A stretch of 44,779 nucleotides of DNA from an uncultured Ruminococcus sp. (GTDB taxonomy: Bacteria > Bacillota > Clostridia > Oscillospirales > Acutalibacteraceae): NCBI GenBank assembly GCA_902761375.1, contig CACWKB010000009.1, positions 1 to 44,779 on the forward strand. The letters are read 5' to 3'. Numbering within the stretch: position 1 is the stretch's first letter; each line of letters opens with the position of its first letter. Of this stretch, positions 1-8,154 are shown piece after piece. The position numbers were made by a program, and so were the translations under genes. The notes under the pieces are model-generated. The model ran no database searches, was not told where the DNA came from, and saw nothing but the letters and a program-made list of their open reading frames with translations.

Positions 1-669
1 TATTACGATCACAGTCTGTTAGCCGCCCTGAGCTATGTTTTTGACAACGGCAAAGAGGCTAAGCACACCGAGCGCAATTACGACCAGTACGATCTGGTCA
101 TGACTCAGTGGTACGGTACGACCGAATACGATAACGAAACCAAAACGGCGAACATCTTTGACGCCGAGGCGGACGAAAGCCTGTATCAGATCGAGTACAG
201 GACCGCTTATCCCGACGCCGAGGTGACCTACGAAATATACAAGGGCGTCAAGAGCGACGATCCCTCGTCCGGCACCCTGCTGGAAAAGGGCGCTCACTCC
301 CACAGATACGCGGGCTCCCACGTGATCGACCTCAAAGGCGAATACGCGCTGAAGGAGGGAGAGCTGTACTCGGTCGTCCTGACGGTGATGCGCGGCGAAA
401 AATACGCCGAGGTGTTCCCGTACAGCACAAAGTTCTTCGACGGTATGACCACAAACGGGATCGTCAACAAGGGCGAAAGCTTCCTGTACACGAACGGCAA
501 GTGGACGGATATGACAGAGGCAAAGGACAGCCTGATCGAAAGGGCGTATAAGCAATGCGCCGAGGAAGGCGCCTCGGACAAAGCGCTCCCCGATATTGAA
601 TTGGACAAAAAGACCTTTGTCATTGACAACTACCCGATAAAGGCGATTTCGGCGGCTGACGGAAAGTAG
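1..669 (+). CDS. Papain-like C1 family cysteine peptidase, C-terminal part (truncated by window edge)
   Basis: The frame is open to the left edge, so only the last 222 residues are present. It begins YYDHSLLAALSYVFD, which resembles the strand that follows the catalytic Asn-Ser-Trp segment in clostridial C1A (papain-like) peptidases. After it comes a beta-rich domain (from about residue 28) with ANIFDAEADESLYQIEYRT, matching the lectin-like domain that often closes these secreted enzymes, and the terminal IKAIS strand is also typical. The catalytic Cys, His and Asn would lie outside the window, so activity cannot be judged. The next gene starts 27 bases downstream on the same strand, suggesting cotranscription of exported proteins. 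The family call rests on remembered pattern only. Confidence 0.7.
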   Translation, partial: YYDHSLLAALSYVFDNGKEAKHTERNYDQYDLVMTQWYGTTEYDNETKTANIFDAEADESLYQIEYRTAYPDAEVTYEIYKGVKSDDPSSGTLLEKGAHSHRYAGSHVIDLKGEYALKEGELYSVVLTVMRGEKYAEVFPYSTKFFDGMTTNGIVNKGESFLYTNGKWTDMTEAKDSLIERAYKQCAEEGASDKALPDIELDKKTFVIDNYPIKAISAADGK

Positions 670-696
670 TATATTACGGACAACGGAGAGATCAGG

Positions 697-1779
697 ATGA
701 TCAGGAACAGACGGTTATCATTCATATTACTTGTTTTGGCGGCAGCGGTAATGCTCGCGTCCTGCGGTTATACCGACAGCGGCAAGACAGAGGAGACAAC
801 TGCCGCCGCAAAGACGGACGCCGAGCTTTCCGCCCACATAGAAAGCAAGCTTGCAGGCATAGATTTTGACGGGGTCATTTATGTCACGCATAAAGGCAGC
901 GTCGTATATCAAAGGGCAACGGGCAGGGATGAAAACGGAGAACCTTTGACGATAGATACCTCGATGTATATCGGGTCTGTGTCAAAGCAGTTCTGCGCCG
1001 CGGCTGTAATGATCCTGCGCGATCAGGGAAAGCTCAGCGTCGACGATACGATCGACAAATACTTTCCCGAATATGACAGAGGCGGAGATATCACGATCCG
1101 GCATCTGCTGACGATGCGTTCGGGCATACGCGATACGGTGGGCGAGGGCTTTGCAGGCACGCTGCCCCATGATAACACGGAGAAGGAGAACACGGCTTTG
1201 ATCAAAGAGTGGATCTTCGGTCAATCGCTGTGGTTTGAACCCGGCAGCGCCTTCCTGTACTCCAATTCCAACTACATCCTGCTCGCGGACATCGTGGAGC
1301 AGGTCTCGGGTCAATACTATAACGACTTCCTGCGCGAGCACATCTTCGATCCTCTGGATATGAAGCACACGGGGCTGATCACGGAAATACCGGATTCTCC
1401 CTCATGGGCGGAAAACCTGATATGCGACAGCGAGGTAGACGAGGTCAAGATAAAGGGCGTGGCAAAAGGAGCCGGAGACATCGTTTCCAACGCTCCCGAC
1501 ATGGTCAAATGGATGGAGGGCTTATCCGGCGGCAAGATCGTCAGCCCGGAAACCCTGAGCGAAATGACCGAGGATTATTCGCCTGATTTCGGAGAACGCT
1601 ACGGCTACGGACTGACGCAGATGTTTGCGGGAGGCATCGGACACGCGGGCGCGATCTCAGACTACTCCTCCATGGATTATTTCACTCCGGAAAGCGGTTA
1701 TTGCTTTTTCTGCGACAGCAACGGAAGCGACCCCGGAAATATGGCGACATTGCTGCTATACGGATTTCTGTCCGAATAA
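697..1779 (+). CDS. Beta-lactamase-fold serine hydrolase lipoprotein (class C / PBP4* type)
   Basis: 360 residues. The N-terminus is a lipoprotein signal with the lipobox LASC (Cys23), so the protein should be anchored outside the membrane. Three motifs of the class C beta-lactamase/DD-peptidase/esterase fold are visible: SVSK (nucleophile Ser94, Lys97), YSN (188-190) and HAG (316-318), which replaces the KTG of true beta-lactamases. The HLLTMRSG stretch around residue 136 is also characteristic. HxG in place of KTG is common in the peptidase/esterase members, so beta-lactam resistance should not be assumed; the substrate is unknown. GGAGAGATCAGG precedes the ATG. It lies between a peptidase and an esterase on the same strand. 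Confidence 0.88.
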   Translation: MIRNRRLSFILLVLAAAVMLASCGYTDSGKTEETTAAAKTDAELSAHIESKLAGIDFDGVIYVTHKGSVVYQRATGRDENGEPLTIDTSMYIGSVSKQFCAAAVMILRDQGKLSVDDTIDKYFPEYDRGGDITIRHLLTMRSGIRDTVGEGFAGTLPHDNTEKENTALIKEWIFGQSLWFEPGSAFLYSNSNYILLADIVEQVSGQYYNDFLREHIFDPLDMKHTGLITEIPDSPSWAENLICDSEVDEVKIKGVAKGAGDIVSNAPDMVKWMEGLSGGKIVSPETLSEMTEDYSPDFGERYGYGLTQMFAGGIGHAGAISDYSSMDYFTPESGYCFFCDSNGSDPGNMATLLLYGFLSE

Positions 1780-1850
1780 GGGCGTCCGTTCCGCTCTGCC
1801 GTTGGCGACTGACGGCGGCAAACAGTATTACAGTCAAAGGAGAAATACAG

Positions 1851-2645
1851 ATGATAAAGGAAGAACTGTTCGAGCTCAGCTTTCCCTATTATACCGGACG
1901 GAACAGAAGGGTGCGCGTCTACGTCCCCGAACACGGGGAAGCCGAAAGGCTGCCGGTTGTATATATGACGGACGGACAGAATCTGTTCGAGGACAACAAC
2001 CCGGGTCAATTCGGCTGCTGGTACACCCGAGAAGCGGTCAAAGAGGTCGGCAAAGCGGTCATCGTCGGCATCCATAACGACGAAAGCCCGATCCAAAGGA
2101 CAAGGGAGCTGACGGCTAAAAGCATCGGCGCGCTTTGCTTCCCCGACGAAATGCCCGAATTCATCAGAAAAAGCATAATCCCCGAGGGAGAGCTGTTCGA
2201 CGACTTTGCGGTCAATACCGTAATGCCAGAGATCGAGAAGCGCTTTCCCGTTCAGAAGGGCAGGAACGCCGCGGCGTTTTGCGGCAGCTCCTCGGGAGGC
2301 CTGCAGGCGTACTTCACCGCTCTGAGCCATTCGGAAAAATTCTGTATGTCCGGGGTGTTTTCGCCGACGTTCCCCTTGTACTCTGTCGGCGATATCGTCG
2401 GCTGGACGGCTTCAAGGCTGAGCGGCTCTGAGCCGTATCTCTACATTTACAGCGGAGCGGTCGGCGAGCCGGAGGAGGAGATCTGCAGGAGCACGCAGGC
2501 GGTATATGACTCGATCACGGAGATTTATCCGGCGGAGCGGCTGAACGAGGTCATCCTTTTCGATCAGCCGCATAACGAAAGCGCGTGGGCGACGATCTTC
2601 AGGGATTTCCTGCATACATTTCTGACGCGCAGAGCAGAGTTTTAA
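1851..2645 (+). CDS. Alpha/beta-hydrolase esterase of the enterochelin-esterase/esterase D type
   Basis: 264 residues from the ATG preceded by AAAGGAGAAATACAG; longer in-frame starts lack a ribosome site. The fold is an alpha/beta hydrolase: VVYMTDGQNLFE near residue 36 is the typical early strand, CGSSSGG holds the nucleophile elbow (G-S-S-S-G, Ser147) and a PHNE motif near residue 248 can supply the catalytic His. There is no signal peptide, so it is probably cytoplasmic. A second, secreted copy with the same motifs lies at 19126-20286. Relatives act on ferric-siderophore esters or on acetyl/feruloyl groups of plant sugars; given the dockerin gene nearby a carbohydrate esterase role is possible but is inference. 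Confidence 0.82.
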   Translation: MIKEELFELSFPYYTGRNRRVRVYVPEHGEAERLPVVYMTDGQNLFEDNNPGQFGCWYTREAVKEVGKAVIVGIHNDESPIQRTRELTAKSIGALCFPDEMPEFIRKSIIPEGELFDDFAVNTVMPEIEKRFPVQKGRNAAAFCGSSSGGLQAYFTALSHSEKFCMSGVFSPTFPLYSVGDIVGWTASRLSGSEPYLYIYSGAVGEPEEEICRSTQAVYDSITEIYPAERLNEVILFDQPHNESAWATIFRDFLHTFLTRRAEF

Positions 2646-2714
2646 AATTAATATCACCGCGGCGCTCCCATCGTCATACGGTACATATTTGACAATCAGA
2701 CAAAAGCTCAAAAT

Positions 2715-2766
2715 AAAAGAGGCAGGCTAAAACTCAATTCCCGAGTAAGAGCCAAGCCTCTTTTTT
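2715..2766. terminator. Bidirectional hairpin terminator with an unusual conserved loop
   Basis: The arms AAGAGGC-GGCT and AGCC-AGCCTCTT pair and are followed by a run of six T on the plus strand and four T on the minus strand. It lies between the plus-strand esterase and the minus-strand transporter remnant. The loop AAACTCAATTCCCGAGTAAG recurs almost unchanged in the hairpin at 9629-9675. Confidence 0.75.
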
Positions 2767-2776
2767 ACATATTGCT

Positions 2777-2953
2777 TTAGCGATGGGGCGATCGGGGCTG
2801 TATCCCGCCGAAAAGCAGCTTATCGCCCGCGCTCTCGACGCCGAACGCGGCATAGCCGAGCTTTATAAAGGGAAAAGCGGTTCCCCACGGCAGGGTGCAG
2901 AATACCGCCAAAATCACGGCGGCTGTTCGGTTTTTGATAAACGACGTTCTCAC
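2777..2953 (-). pseudogene. EamA/DMT-family transporter, N-terminal fragment
   Basis: Starting from GTG at 2953 (GGAG ten bases upstream), the minus strand encodes 58 residues that include AVILAVFCTLPWGTAFPFIK and end FGGIQPRSPHR before TAA. The first hydrophobic segment with Trp-Gly-Thr and the following Phe-Ile-Lys resemble the first helix of EamA-type drug/metabolite exporters, which normally have about ten helices and 280-300 residues. The frame then stops directly before the shared terminator, so most of the gene appears deleted. A usable promoter remains upstream. It is either a relic or an expressed one-helix peptide; relic is more likely. Confidence 0.55.
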
Positions 2954-2984
2954 GGCGGCATTGCTCCAAGTTTTTTATACACTA

Positions 2985-3013
2985 AATATACCACACGCCG
3001 CCTCTCTTGGCAA
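2985..3013 (-). promoter_or_regulatory. Sigma-A type promoter of the transporter remnant
   Basis: On the minus strand TTGCCA and TATATT are separated by 17 bases. The site is about 30 bases upstream of the GTG start of the EamA fragment, in a gap with no other gene to serve. Confidence 0.5.
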
Positions 3014-3080
3014 GAACATAAAAAGGCCGCCGCAAAATGCGACAGCCCTCGTTATCACTTGCACAGTTTTTGATTCGCGT

Positions 3081-4343
3081 CTACTCGTTATTAGCGTCAT
3101 ACCATTGAATGGTGGACTTAGGCGTACCGACAGGTTTCATATTGCCGTCCTCATCATATTCATATTTTACATCTTCCCTTCTGTATTCCAAGCTTTGCGC
3201 TTTTCCTGTTGCGGTGTTGACGCGACACGTTATAAGCTCTCCCGGGTAGGATGAAAGATAGGAATAATAGTATAAATATCCTTCGCTGAAGTCCATCAGA
3301 TTGATCGTCATAGATGTATCATAAACGGTTTTTTCCGCGCGATCCTTTTCAGACATGCAGCAGATACGTCTTTGCTCCTTATTTTGAGCGGCTAAAGAAC
3401 CGGTCTCGAAATACAAGGTATCGGTCTGCGTATCTATGGTATAAACGCATGCGCCGGAGGTGCTGAGTTGCTCATAACCTGAGCCATCCGTTTTTATTCT
3501 GCACAGTCTGCTTCCGTTGTTCAAATCCAGAAAATACAGATGATCCTTATATATCGACAGGCTCGCCATGTCTGCGCTCTTCTGAACGTAGCTTCCGTCA
3601 AAAACAGCTCCTCCGCGCAGCAGCGTTTTTTCGGTTCCGTCTGTTTTGATCTTATAGATGCCGACCTTTCCGTCATCGTATTCAAAGCTGCCGCCGTCGA
3701 CCTTGTAGCCGTTGTCCAAATAGTAGATCCAGCCTCCGTTTACGACAAATTCCTCGGCGCGCACGGAATCGTCTCCGACAAAATCTATACTTTTCCCGTC
3801 CTTGCCGATTCGGGCAATCCTTCCGTTTATTTCGATCTGGCTGTGCATGTATTCCGGGTTGAAGCCGAGGGTCGCGTATACGCTGTCTCCGTCGGCTAAA
3901 AAGTTCTGCAGAGTGATGGGGCGATCAAGGCTGTGATTCGGAGACAGACAGCTTTCGGCAAGCTGAGCCTTGCTCACCCACACGGTTTTTTCAGTGGTTT
4001 TTTCATCAACTGCCGAAATGCGGAAAAGATCGGAGAAATAATCGTTGTCAAACCAGCCGTAAAAAGTATTTCCGTCCTGCGCAGTTCTAAGTAAACAGTC
4101 AACGCCGAAATCGTCGTCGATCAAAAGTATCTTATTGCGGTCTGCCATATCGGAACAGTCAACGCTTTCATACGCAAGATTCACGCAGCCGGCATATGTG
4201 CCGTAAGCGGTTTTAAAAACCAAAAACGGCTGCGAGGTGATATAGCCGGTATCAATCCCGCCGCCGGAATTAAAAATCGAGCATCCCGACGCCATAACCG
4301 ACAGCGCTATAGCCATTGCAGCCGAAAACACCTTTTTGATCAT
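3081..4343 (-). CDS. Lipoprotein with DUF5050-like propeller repeats
   Basis: 420 residues with a lipoprotein signal ending in ASGC (Cys21). The mature part is rich in repeats of the form W/LYY-D-G...IYKIKTDGTEKTLL and LYFLDLNNG...LCRIKTDGSGYEQL, the Ile-x-Lys-Thr-Asp-Gly signature of DUF5050-type beta-propeller proteins. Such proteins are common as surface lipoproteins in Clostridia and have no established enzymatic role. It is read from its own ATG behind GAGGAGGTAAATC and has no co-directional gene close by: the EamA fragment lies just downstream and the transketolase terminator just upstream. Confidence 0.75.
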   Translation of the reverse strand: MIKKVFSAAMAIALSVMASGCSIFNSGGGIDTGYITSQPFLVFKTAYGTYAGCVNLAYESVDCSDMADRNKILLIDDDFGVDCLLRTAQDGNTFYGWFDNDYFSDLFRISAVDEKTTEKTVWVSKAQLAESCLSPNHSLDRPITLQNFLADGDSVYATLGFNPEYMHSQIEINGRIARIGKDGKSIDFVGDDSVRAEEFVVNGGWIYYLDNGYKVDGGSFEYDDGKVGIYKIKTDGTEKTLLRGGAVFDGSYVQKSADMASLSIYKDHLYFLDLNNGSRLCRIKTDGSGYEQLSTSGACVYTIDTQTDTLYFETGSLAAQNKEQRRICCMSEKDRAEKTVYDTSMTINLMDFSEGYLYYYSYLSSYPGELITCRVNTATGKAQSLEYRREDVKYEYDEDGNMKPVGTPKSTIQWYDANNE

Positions 4344-4493
4344 AATGATTTACCTCCTCATTATAAGCGCGCGGTTTCATGCGGAAACCCGAAATACGCC
4401 GCTCCAATTATTTACGATTATATGATAACACATTGCACAAGAAACCGCTATCCAAAAAAACAGGCGCGGATTTGTTCATTCTGCACACCCGGC

Positions 4494-4535
4494 TTTTAAA
4501 AAGCAACGGCTCTCTGCCGAAAAGCAAAGAGCCGG
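4494..4535 (-). terminator. Rho-independent terminator of the transketolase operon
   Basis: On the minus strand GGCTCTTTGC and the near-complementary GCAGAGAGCC form a stem, followed after GTTGC by a T run. It lies about 25 bases past the stop of the C-terminal transketolase gene. The rest of the 4344-4557 gap shows no gene. Confidence 0.75.
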
Positions 4536-4557
4536 ATAAATCTTTAATATTTAAAAA

Positions 4558-5505
4558 TCACTTTTTCTCAGCGACGACCTGACGGATGACGTCGGCGATA
4601 TGGGGCGCGGTGAGTCCGAACTTATCGAGCAGCTCCCACGCGGGACCGCTGAAGCCGAAGGTGTCCTGAACGCCTATTCTCGTGACCTTTACGGGGCATT
4701 CCTCGGTGACGACCTCGCAGACCGCGTCGGCGAGACCTCCGATGACGTTGTGCTCCTCGACGGTGATTATCCTGCCGGTTTCGCGCGCCGCCTTTGCCAC
4801 GATCTCGCGGTCGATGGGCTTGAGGGTGTGGATGTTGATGAGACGGGCGTTGATGCCCTCCTCCTCAAGCGCCTTGACAGCCTTGAGGGACTCGTTGACG
4901 ACAAGACCGGTCGCGATCACAGCAACGTCGTCGCCCTCGTGGAGGGTGATTCCCTTGCCCCACTCGAAGGTGTAGGTCTCGGGGTCGTTGAAGCTGTCGA
5001 TGGCGAGTCTGCCGAGGCGGATATATACGGGGCCGTTGTATTCGATAGCGGCTTTTGTAGCCGCCTTCATCTCCCAGTGATCGGCGGGGTTGAGCACGAC
5101 CATATTGGGGATGGCGCGCATGATGCCCATATCCTCTATGCACTGGTGGGTAGCTCCGTCCTCGCCGGTGGAGATACCGGCGTGGCTTCCCGCGATCTTT
5201 ACGTTGAGCTCGGGATATGCGACCGAGTTGCGGATCTGCTCAAAGGCTCTGCCGGTAGCGAACATCGCGAACGAAGCGGCTACGGGGATCTTGCCCGCCG
5301 CTGCCATGCCTGCCGCTACGCCCACCATATTGCCCTCGGCTATGCCGCAGTCAAAGAAGCGCTCGGGATAAGCCTTCTGAAAAATACCTGTTTTTGTTGC
5401 CGCCGCAAGGTCTGCGTCAAGTACCACTATGTCCTGATTGGTCTCGGCAAGCTCGCACAGCGCCTCGCCGAAGCTCTCTCTTGTAGCCTTCTTAACGATT
5501 TCCAT
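4558..5505 (-). CDS. Transketolase, C-terminal subunit
   Basis: 315 residues from ATG at 5505; the TTG six bases further out lies inside the upstream gene and is less likely. It carries the pyrimidine-binding and C-terminal domains of transketolase: AEGNMVGVAAGMAAAGKIP near residue 75, GSHAGISTGEDGATHQ near residue 107, and the Rossmann-like C-terminal domain with ITVEEHNVIGGL. It must pair with the N-terminal subunit to make the thiamine-diphosphate active site for the non-oxidative pentose phosphate pathway. Its start codon shares one base with the stop of that partner (TGATG), so translation is coupled; GGAGG lies ten bases before the ATG. Split transketolases are normal in Clostridia. Confidence 0.93.
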   Translation of the reverse strand: MEIVKKATRESFGEALCELAETNQDIVVLDADLAAATKTGIFQKAYPERFFDCGIAEGNMVGVAAGMAAAGKIPVAASFAMFATGRAFEQIRNSVAYPELNVKIAGSHAGISTGEDGATHQCIEDMGIMRAIPNMVVLNPADHWEMKAATKAAIEYNGPVYIRLGRLAIDSFNDPETYTFEWGKGITLHEGDDVAVIATGLVVNESLKAVKALEEEGINARLINIHTLKPIDREIVAKAARETGRIITVEEHNVIGGLADAVCEVVTEECPVKVTRIGVQDTFGFSGPAWELLDKFGLTAPHIADVIRQVVAEKK

Positions 5506-6353
5506 CAGCAATTGCCCTCCAGTCTTTCGATCTCGGCGTCGAGCTCGGCGGTAGCCGCCTCATACTGCTCCTTGTTGGGGGCGACGCCGTGCCAGCCGAC
5601 CTGATTCTCCATGAACGAAACGCCCTTGCCCTTTACGGTCTTCATCAAAATCGCGGTGGGCTTGCCCTTAACGGTCCTTGCCTTGTCGAGAGCGGCTTCG
5701 ATCTGCTCAAAGTCGTGGCCGTCGATCTTTACGACCTCAAAGCCGAAAGCCTCGAATTTTTTGTCGAGGGGCTCGATGCCGGCGACGTCCTCGACCGCGC
5801 CGTCGATCTGCAGGCCGTTCTGGTCTACGATGACAACGAGGTTGTCAAGCTTGTTGTGAGAAGCGAACATCGCCGCCTCCCAGACCTGACCCTCTTCTAC
5901 CTCGCCGTCGCCGAGGAGGGTATATACACGATAGTCTTTACGGTCGAGCTTTCCGGCGAGAGCCATTCCGCACGCGGCGGAAACGCCCTGTCCCAGCGAG
6001 CCGGTGCTCATGTCGACGCCCGGGGTGCCCTTCATATCGGGGTGACCCTGAAGCATTGCGCCGACGTGACGCAGGGTAGTGAGCTCGTTCCAGTCGAAGT
6101 AGCCCTTGAGCGCCAGTGTCGCGTAGAGGCTGGGGCAGCAATGTCCCTTTGAAAGCACGAAGCGATCTCTGTCAGCCCACCGGGGCTCAGCGGGATTTAG
6201 GCGCATCTCCTTGAAATAAAGATAGGTAAACATATCGGCCGCGGAGAGCGATCCGCCGGGATGACCCGACTTTGCGTGGTAGGTGCCGAGTATGGCGCCC
6301 TTTCTCGATTTCGCGGCAAGAATCTTTAGCTGCCTGATTTCCGAACTATCCAT
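5505..6353 (-). CDS. Transketolase, N-terminal (thiamine diphosphate-binding) subunit
   Basis: 282 residues. The GHPGGSLSAADMF segment near residue 30 and the metal/diphosphate motif GDGEVEEGQVWEAA with the following DQNGLQIDG identify the first transketolase domain. With the gene downstream it forms the complete enzyme that moves two-carbon units between sugar phosphates. It is the first gene of a two-gene operon with its own promoter at 6422-6449, divergent from coaX. No residue looks out of place. Confidence 0.93.
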   Translation of the reverse strand: MDSSEIRQLKILAAKSRKGAILGTYHAKSGHPGGSLSAADMFTYLYFKEMRLNPAEPRWADRDRFVLSKGHCCPSLYATLALKGYFDWNELTTLRHVGAMLQGHPDMKGTPGVDMSTGSLGQGVSAACGMALAGKLDRKDYRVYTLLGDGEVEEGQVWEAAMFASHNKLDNLVVIVDQNGLQIDGAVEDVAGIEPLDKKFEAFGFEVVKIDGHDFEQIEAALDKARTVKGKPTAILMKTVKGKGVSFMENQVGWHGVAPNKEQYEAATAELDAEIERLEGNC

Positions 6354-6421
6354 TAAAGAACCATTCCTTTCTTCGGCATAATCGGGCAGACTTCGCCCTT
6401 TTTCGCCGAACCACTATAAAT

Positions 6422-6449
6422 ATTATACACTATCCCGTTAAAAATTCAA
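6422..6449 (-). promoter_or_regulatory. Sigma-A promoter of the transketolase operon
   Basis: On the minus strand TTGAAT and TATAAT are 16 bases apart, about 70 bases upstream of the first transketolase codon. Confidence 0.65.
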
Positions 6450-6499
6450 CAAACTTTTGCATAGTTTTGAAAATTGTAATAAAATACCTAATAACCTCC

Positions 6500-6527
6500 T
6501 TGAAAGATTTGAGATTTGTGGTATAAT
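6500..6527 (+). promoter_or_regulatory. Sigma-A promoter of the coaX cluster
   Basis: TTGAAA and TATAAT with a 16-base spacer lie about 50 bases before the coaX start and face away from the transketolase promoter. The start codon is preceded by AAGGAGGACGTACA. Confidence 0.7.
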
Positions 6528-6575
6528 TTATTATCGGATACAGTAAGCGCGGTATGCGCCGAAGGAGGACGTACA

Positions 6576-7346
6576 ATGCTGTTAACAGCCGATGTCGGCA
6601 ATACTAACATAAAGCTCGGTATTTTTGAGGACGACTCGCTCAGCTTCAAGCTGCGCTTCTCGACGGATACCGCCAAGACCGGCGACGAGTTCGCGGTCCA
6701 GCTCTACACCTTTTTCCAGATCTACGGCATCAGGTCCGAGGACATCACCGCCTCGATAATCAGCTCCGTCGTCCCCAAGATCACCCGTCCCCTGCGCGAC
6801 GCGATCTTCACCGTCACCGGCGTCAAAAGCCTTGTTGTGGGTCCCGGGCTCAAGACCGGGCTCAACCTGCAGATCGACCGCCCCGAGACCCTCGGCGCCG
6901 ACATCGTAGCCGGCTGCGTGGGCGCGTGCGAAAAATACGGCGGCGACCTGATCATGATATTTATGGGAACGGCGACCGTGCTCGCCTATGTCGACAGCAG
7001 CCGCACCTGTTACGGCGGCGCGATAGCTCCCGGAGTGGGCATCTCGATGGACGCCCTTGCCGCGGGCGGCGCGCTGCTACCGGCGATCGACCTGAAGGCT
7101 CCCAAAAAGGCGGTCTCAACCAACACCGTGGACTGTATGCGCTCGGGAGTGGTTTTCGGCACCGCCTGTATGCTCGACGGCATGATCGACATGATCTCAA
7201 AGGAGACCGGCAAGGTCTGCCGGGTGATAGCAACAGGAGGTCTCGCCCCCGAGATCACCAAAAACTGCCGTCACGATATAACCTACGACGAGAACATCAT
7301 CCTCGACGGTCTGTACTGCATCTACAGAAAAAATCGGCGGGAGTGA
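6576..7346 (+). CDS. coaX: Type III pantothenate kinase (with a deviant nucleotide-site motif)
   Basis: 256 residues, the usual family size, beginning at the ATG behind AAGGAGGAC. It has the N-terminal phosphate-1 motif DVGNTNIKLGIF (residues 6-17), ETLGAD with the likely base Asp109, and GGAIAPGVGISMDAL. These mark CoaX, which phosphorylates pantothenate as the first step to coenzyme A. The phosphate-2 motif, normally Asp-x-Gly-Thr-Ala-Thr, reads F129-M-GTAT-V here, so the conserved Asp is missing. Its neighbours, a vitamin-type ECF S component and birA, fit a cofactor role. Confidence 0.85.
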   Translation: MLLTADVGNTNIKLGIFEDDSLSFKLRFSTDTAKTGDEFAVQLYTFFQIYGIRSEDITASIISSVVPKITRPLRDAIFTVTGVKSLVVGPGLKTGLNLQIDRPETLGADIVAGCVGACEKYGGDLIMIFMGTATVLAYVDSSRTCYGGAIAPGVGISMDALAAGGALLPAIDLKAPKKAVSTNTVDCMRSGVVFGTACMLDGMIDMISKETGKVCRVIATGGLAPEITKNCRHDITYDENIILDGLYCIYRKNRRE

Positions 7347-7452
7347 GGTTTGGCTTCGCGCTGACATTCAGTCTGCAATCCGCTTCGGCGGTTGTAAATA
7401 TTTTTGCGTTTCACCCGAGGGACTGTCGGGGAAACAGCAGGAGGTTTTTAAA

Positions 7453-8106
7453 TTGGCAAAATCCAAAACAAGCTCAAAATTCAAGATGACCCTGTTCAAG
7501 ATGATTTTCACCGCCATGCTTGCGGCGCTGATCATTCTGATGACCTTCACGGGTATCGGCTACATCCCGATAGGTCCCCTAAAGCTCACGGTCAACGTGC
7601 TTCCGGTGGCGATCGGCGCGGTGTTTCTCGGACCGGCTTACGGCGCCGTGCTCGGCTTGGTCTTCGGTCTGTCGAGCTTCTTCACCTGCTTCGGCATGGA
7701 CGCTTTGGGAACCATATTAATGGGCGTCAACCCGTTCTTGCTGTTCATTATGTGCGTTGTCCCGCGTATCCTGTGCGGACTTCTGCCCGGACTTCTGTTC
7801 AAGGCTTTCCCGAAAAGCAGCTCCGGTCAGCTGATCGGCTCGGTGGCTTGCTGCGCCCTGACTCCGGCGCTGAACACTGTCGGCTTTCTGTCGCTGATGT
7901 GGTGGTTCTTCGGCGTAAGTTTCACGACCGATCCTAAGGTCTTGGATCTTCTTGCCACATGGGGCGTCACCGATCCTGTCAACAGCGTATTTGTTCTGTT
8001 CGCATTGTTTGCCGGCACGAACGCTTTGATCGAGATCGCTACATGTCTTGTGCTCGGAACAGCTATCTGCAAGGCTCTATTCATTGTTGAAAAGAAACTC
8101 AATTAA
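7453..8106 (+). CDS. ECF transporter S component, probably for a vitamin (pantothenate suggested by context)
   Basis: 217 residues, starting at TTG seven bases after AGGAGG; no ATG fits. About six hydrophobic helices are present, with the S-component pattern PIGPLKLTVNVLPVAIGAV followed by FLGPAYGAVLGLVFG near residues 55-75, as in the ECF_trnsprt family. S components bind one vitamin and share a common energising module encoded elsewhere. The position between pantothenate kinase and biotin ligase points to pantothenate (PanT-like) or biotin; pantothenate is my preferred guess. The 106-base gap after coaX holds no gene and no riboswitch I can name. Confidence 0.8.
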   Translation: MAKSKTSSKFKMTLFKMIFTAMLAALIILMTFTGIGYIPIGPLKLTVNVLPVAIGAVFLGPAYGAVLGLVFGLSSFFTCFGMDALGTILMGVNPFLLFIMCVVPRILCGLLPGLLFKAFPKSSSGQLIGSVACCALTPALNTVGFLSLMWWFFGVSFTTDPKVLDLLATWGVTDPVNSVFVLFALFAGTNALIEIATCLVLGTAICKALFIVEKKLN

Positions 8107-8115
8107 AAAAACTAC

Positions 8116-8141
8116 GGCGCACCCTGTGTGCGCCTTTTTTT
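8116..8141 (+). terminator. Rho-independent terminator after the S-component gene
   Basis: GGCGCAC and GTGCGCC pair across a five-base loop and are followed by seven T. The ribosome site and start of birA come right after it, so birA may depend on read-through or on a promoter I cannot see. Confidence 0.85.
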
Positions 8142-8154
8142 CAAAGGTGATATC

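Noticed and set aside
697-1779. Antibiotic-resistance beta-lactamase
   Set aside because: The third motif is HAG instead of KTG and the protein is a lipoprotein of the peptidase/esterase type, so resistance cannot be claimed.
2783-3254. Two overlapping plus-strand frames as genes
   Set aside because: Neither has a ribosome site or recognisable domain, and the minus strand of the same stretch carries transporter-like coding sequence and a promoter.
7347-7452. Riboswitch upstream of the ECF S component
   Set aside because: I could not match the gap to any known riboswitch core; only weak short stems are seen.
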